From Batillaria attramentaria (taxonomy: Eukaryota > Mollusca > Gastropoda > Batillariidae), in assembly GCA_018292915.2 (NCBI GenBank), contig JACVVK020000196.1:717501-781500 (forward strand): a stretch of 64,000 nucleotides of DNA, read 5' to 3'. Shown in pieces: positions 55,435 through 64,000 of the stretch. Within the stretch, counting starts at the first letter, position 1; each line of letters opens with the position of its first letter. Both the position numbers and the translations under genes were made by a program. Below the pieces are notes generated by a model, which ran no database searches, had not been told where the DNA came from, and saw only the letters and a program-made list of their open reading frames with translations.

Positions 55435-57269
55435 CAGTATATACTGTATTGAAATACTTGTAGTAGTACATGTACACACATGCATAGCTGTCAGTCCCCA
55501 GAAAGACGAAACTTGTAAAGGGGTGGGCTGTCCAAGCCAAAAACATGATCAGGTGCGAGTGATTTCATTGAAGAAATGACTCAGTCTACTGAACGGTCAG
55601 ACAATGAACCTTGATGTTCAACAAAAGCCGCAGTGAGCACAGCAGTCACCACTACTGCAGACGGTTCTGCAGATGCCAGTCAAAGGTCCAAAATAAAAAG
55701 TGAATGGGCTGGTGGCTTTCAGAATTTGAATGATGTAAGTCTGAAGACAGACGGTTTCATGCTTTGATTTTACAAAATGGCCATCTGAATTTAACAGAGA
55801 GGGTCAAAATGGCCCTCAGTTGTGAAAGTTGTAACACTGGTTTGCCACCTGCGAAAGTTTTGCTATGCGCGTGCATAAAACATACATCCGTAACGGGTAA
55901 ACAAAGATCAATGTGGATCGGGCGTGGAACGCGGTGGGAATGGAATTTCAGTTGCACCCCTCACCCCCGAAATTACAGAAATCATTTTTTGGCAGTGATT
56001 ACTGCATTGGATTCCAGAAATTATATGAACCTTGAAAAAAAAATGGATGGTTGACAGCTATGCACATGTAAAAAGTACATGTACTCGCACTTCAACCTTA
56101 AACAATTTAAATAAATGAATAAATAAGATACAGATATAGCAGCATAAGCAGGCAAGCACAACCACCACCCCAACCCCAACCCCACCTTTTGAACATGGTG
56201 GTGCGCACGAAAACCAGTCAGAAGCAACACTCTCCTTACCATTATGCTTTAAATAATTCTCTGAAGCCTTTCAGACAATATCTACGTGCCATAAAATTAT
56301 GTGTTTATAATGTCACAAAAGGCATGAATGAACACACTGAACCAACAAATTGGAAATGCTGTTTTGCCAAAATGTGACCCGTTCTCGCGAAAGGGACCTT
56401 AAGTCGCGCTAGGCCGAACGGCACTACAGGCGAAAAGAGTGTCGGTGCTTCAGTATGGCCGCCTTGTGAGTAGCCAACTTCAACTGCTAATATCTCTGTC
56501 AATTTTAGTAGTACAGCTTTCATTCTTATATTGAATTAAACTGCATAACCAATAGATTGCAGGGATATACATATCTCAAAATTGATAATTTTCGACTTAT
56601 GGTCCCTTTTGTGAGAACGGGTCACAAATCTGTAAGAGGTAAATATCTTATCACCACTATGGACAGTAACAAAAAGCTTTCTTTAACCTACTGACACGCT
56701 AGGTTATCAGGGATGACCTACTTTCACAAAGGGAAGCATCTTGCACTAACCTGCAAGAGTAAACAATAGTGCAGTTATTTCGCTTTCTATTTAAACAGAA
56801 ATGGGCAAGAGGGCCGAAGTGCCATGGATTTGAAAAGCACTTCGGCCGTTTCACCATTTCAAGATAAAACTCGGTAGAGAATTACATACTGAACACATGC
56901 GCTGACCGAAAACAATCAGGACAGACCTTTATGTCTGTCACACAGCTAAGCAACAGTGCTGCACGTAGCAAGACGTGCATGCCAAGTCTGGCTACAGTGG
57001 TGAAGGTGTCAACCCCCATCTGTCCTACAGTGACCCACAGCCGGTAGCCAGATCAATCTGTCCTACAATGTCCCACAGCCGGTTCAATCTGTCGCATAGT
57101 GACCCACATCCAGAGGCCAGTTCAATCGGTTCTACAGTGTTCCACAGCCAGTTCAATTTGTCGCACAGTGACTCACCTCCAGTGGCCAGTTCAATCTGTT
57201 CTACCGTGACCCACATCCAGAAGCCAGGTCAATCTGTCCTACGGTGTCCCACAGCCGGTTCAATCCATC

Positions 57270-63150
<5,881 letters not shown>

Positions 63151-63648
63151 GTTAAATGGCTGTGCCGACTGTGCTTGTGAGGTGGAATGCGTGGCCGAAT
63201 CAATTGACGGCGTCTTTTAACGGGCGATGTAAATAATTCTCCGAGTTCGATCAAGCCCATACCTGCCATGTAGCTAAATATAGAACAGGCGACTCCAATC
63301 ACTGACCTTGGGGAAACCCCCTTGTGTCTGACATTGTCGTGCGGCTGGCGTTTGTGCTTCAAAAAATACAGTTTGCTAAAGAACAAGCAGTTTTAAAGTC
63401 ATAACTAATTCTTCCATTGATTTAATAGCAGCAGGATTTTTCTGTGATACAATACACTTGTCGGTTGCACGAAACGTGTTTGATGCCCTTGCCAAATAAG
63501 GCGTTTGACGTCACAGGAAAACAACTGATCATTTCTGCGCATGCGGATTTAGTTTGTGCGGGAACACGCCATCTTGCAGCACTGAAGTCTCTATCAGGAA
63601 AGGCCGTAAGGTCCCAATCCATCGCCATCCTCTCACGCAAGAGGAAAA
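63151..63648. promoter_or_regulatory. Bidirectional promoter region, ZNF367 / SERBP1-like
   Basis: Start codons are 498 bp apart. A perfect CRE TGACGTCA lies at 63506-63513. A YY1-type site CGCCATCTTG lies at 63567-63576, near where transcripts of the right-hand gene would start. No TATA box seen. Confidence 0.6.
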
Positions 63649-63865
63649 ATGGACCTCCAATACGGCATAGCGGTAACCAACAAATATGCCCTCTTCATTG
63701 ATGAGGATGAGGATCCTCTCGAAATTCTGAGGCAGAAGGAAGAGGAGGCCAAAAATCAGAAGAAGGATGACAAGAAAACTACTAAATCTAAACAGTCTAA
63801 GAAAACGGCTGTTGCTGCCGAAGCAAAACCAAAGCAGATCGAGCAGCCAGCCGCTAAGAAAGACG
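63649..63865 (+). CDS. SERBP1: First coding exon of a SERBP1/HABP4-family mRNA-binding protein (partial)
   Basis: Ribosome- and mRNA-associated protein of the SERBP1/HABP4 (Vig2/Stm1-like) family; 72 codons plus one base, donor gtaaga at 63866, rest beyond the window. MDLQYGIAVTNKYALFIDED plus EDPLEIL corresponds to the family N-terminus (vertebrate ...[20 protein letters not shown]). A Lys-rich low-complexity stretch with alternating Ala/Glu/Lys (KKDDKKTTKSKQSKKT) follows. The assignment rests on this one exon. Confidence 0.75.
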
Positions 63866-64000
63866 GTAAGATTACTACATGCAGTGCATTTGCATATTTA
63901 TATTTTTGCACCGTCAGTTACCATCTGACATGTTACCCGTCAGTTCATCGGATTTGAGCGCCATTTTGAACCATGTGGTAGGTGGCAACAAGCACCAGTG

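Noticed and set aside
57025..57216. Separate 63-codon gene downstream of ZNF367
   Set aside because: The frame is the tandem array of the ZNF367 3' end.

Overview
The window reads as a piece of a repeat-rich animal nuclear genome. Genes are split into many short exons by GT-AG introns. The sequence is saturated with long (GT)n, (GA)n and homopolymer tracts, and tRNA-derived SINEs, MITEs and LINE fragments fill introns and intergenic space. Gene content (cystathionine gamma-lyase type enzyme, SETD9, EIF2B2, ZNF367, SERBP1-like, secreted M14A carboxypeptidase) is metazoan. The repeat style and one unrecognised protein suggest a lophotrochozoan, most likely a mollusc and perhaps a marine gastropod. 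That placement is an inference from the overall look, not from a marker gene.

Layout, left to right. 73-4069: a large imperfect inverted repeat (arms about 1.6 kb, spacer about 760 bp), probably in the last intron of a gene whose final exon is 4741-5881 (+), a Pro/Ser-rich scaffold-like C-terminus. 5882-13900: repeats only. 13921-24055 (+): 12-exon secreted carboxypeptidase B-like zymogen. 24056-27216: repeats and one tRNA-SINE. 27217-37049 (-): 11-exon cystathionine gamma-lyase family gene (403 aa). 37050-40272: SINEs and simple repeats. 40273-41340 (+): single-exon unrecognised basic protein (355 aa). 42346-45197 (-): SETD9 (6 exons). 45504-52540 (+): EIF2B2 (13 exons), head to head with SETD9. 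52541-57000: 3' UTR and a MITE. 57270-63150 (-): ZNF367 (4 exons). 63649-63865 (+): first exon of a SERBP1/HABP4-like gene, head to head with ZNF367 and running off the right edge.

The genes do not form one pathway. Two divergent pairs (SETD9/EIF2B2, 306 bp apart; ZNF367/SERBP1-like, 498 bp apart) look like shared bidirectional promoters. No prokaryote-type system, CRISPR array or phage is present. The points most worth a second look are: (1) the cystathionine gamma-lyase relative keeps the PLP machinery but has aromatic residues where human CTH has its two substrate-gating glutamates, and its stop codon falls in the 3' tail of an antisense SINE; (2) the C-terminal codons of ZNF367 are the first unit of a tandem array that continues into its 3' UTR; (3) the giant inverted repeat, with a 42-bp palindromic insertion in one arm only; (4) several non-autonomous elements with clear terminal repeats and target-site duplications.

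Exon boundaries were assigned by hand from splice signals, reading phase and remembered family sequences. All six gene models assembled here keep frame from first to last visible codon.
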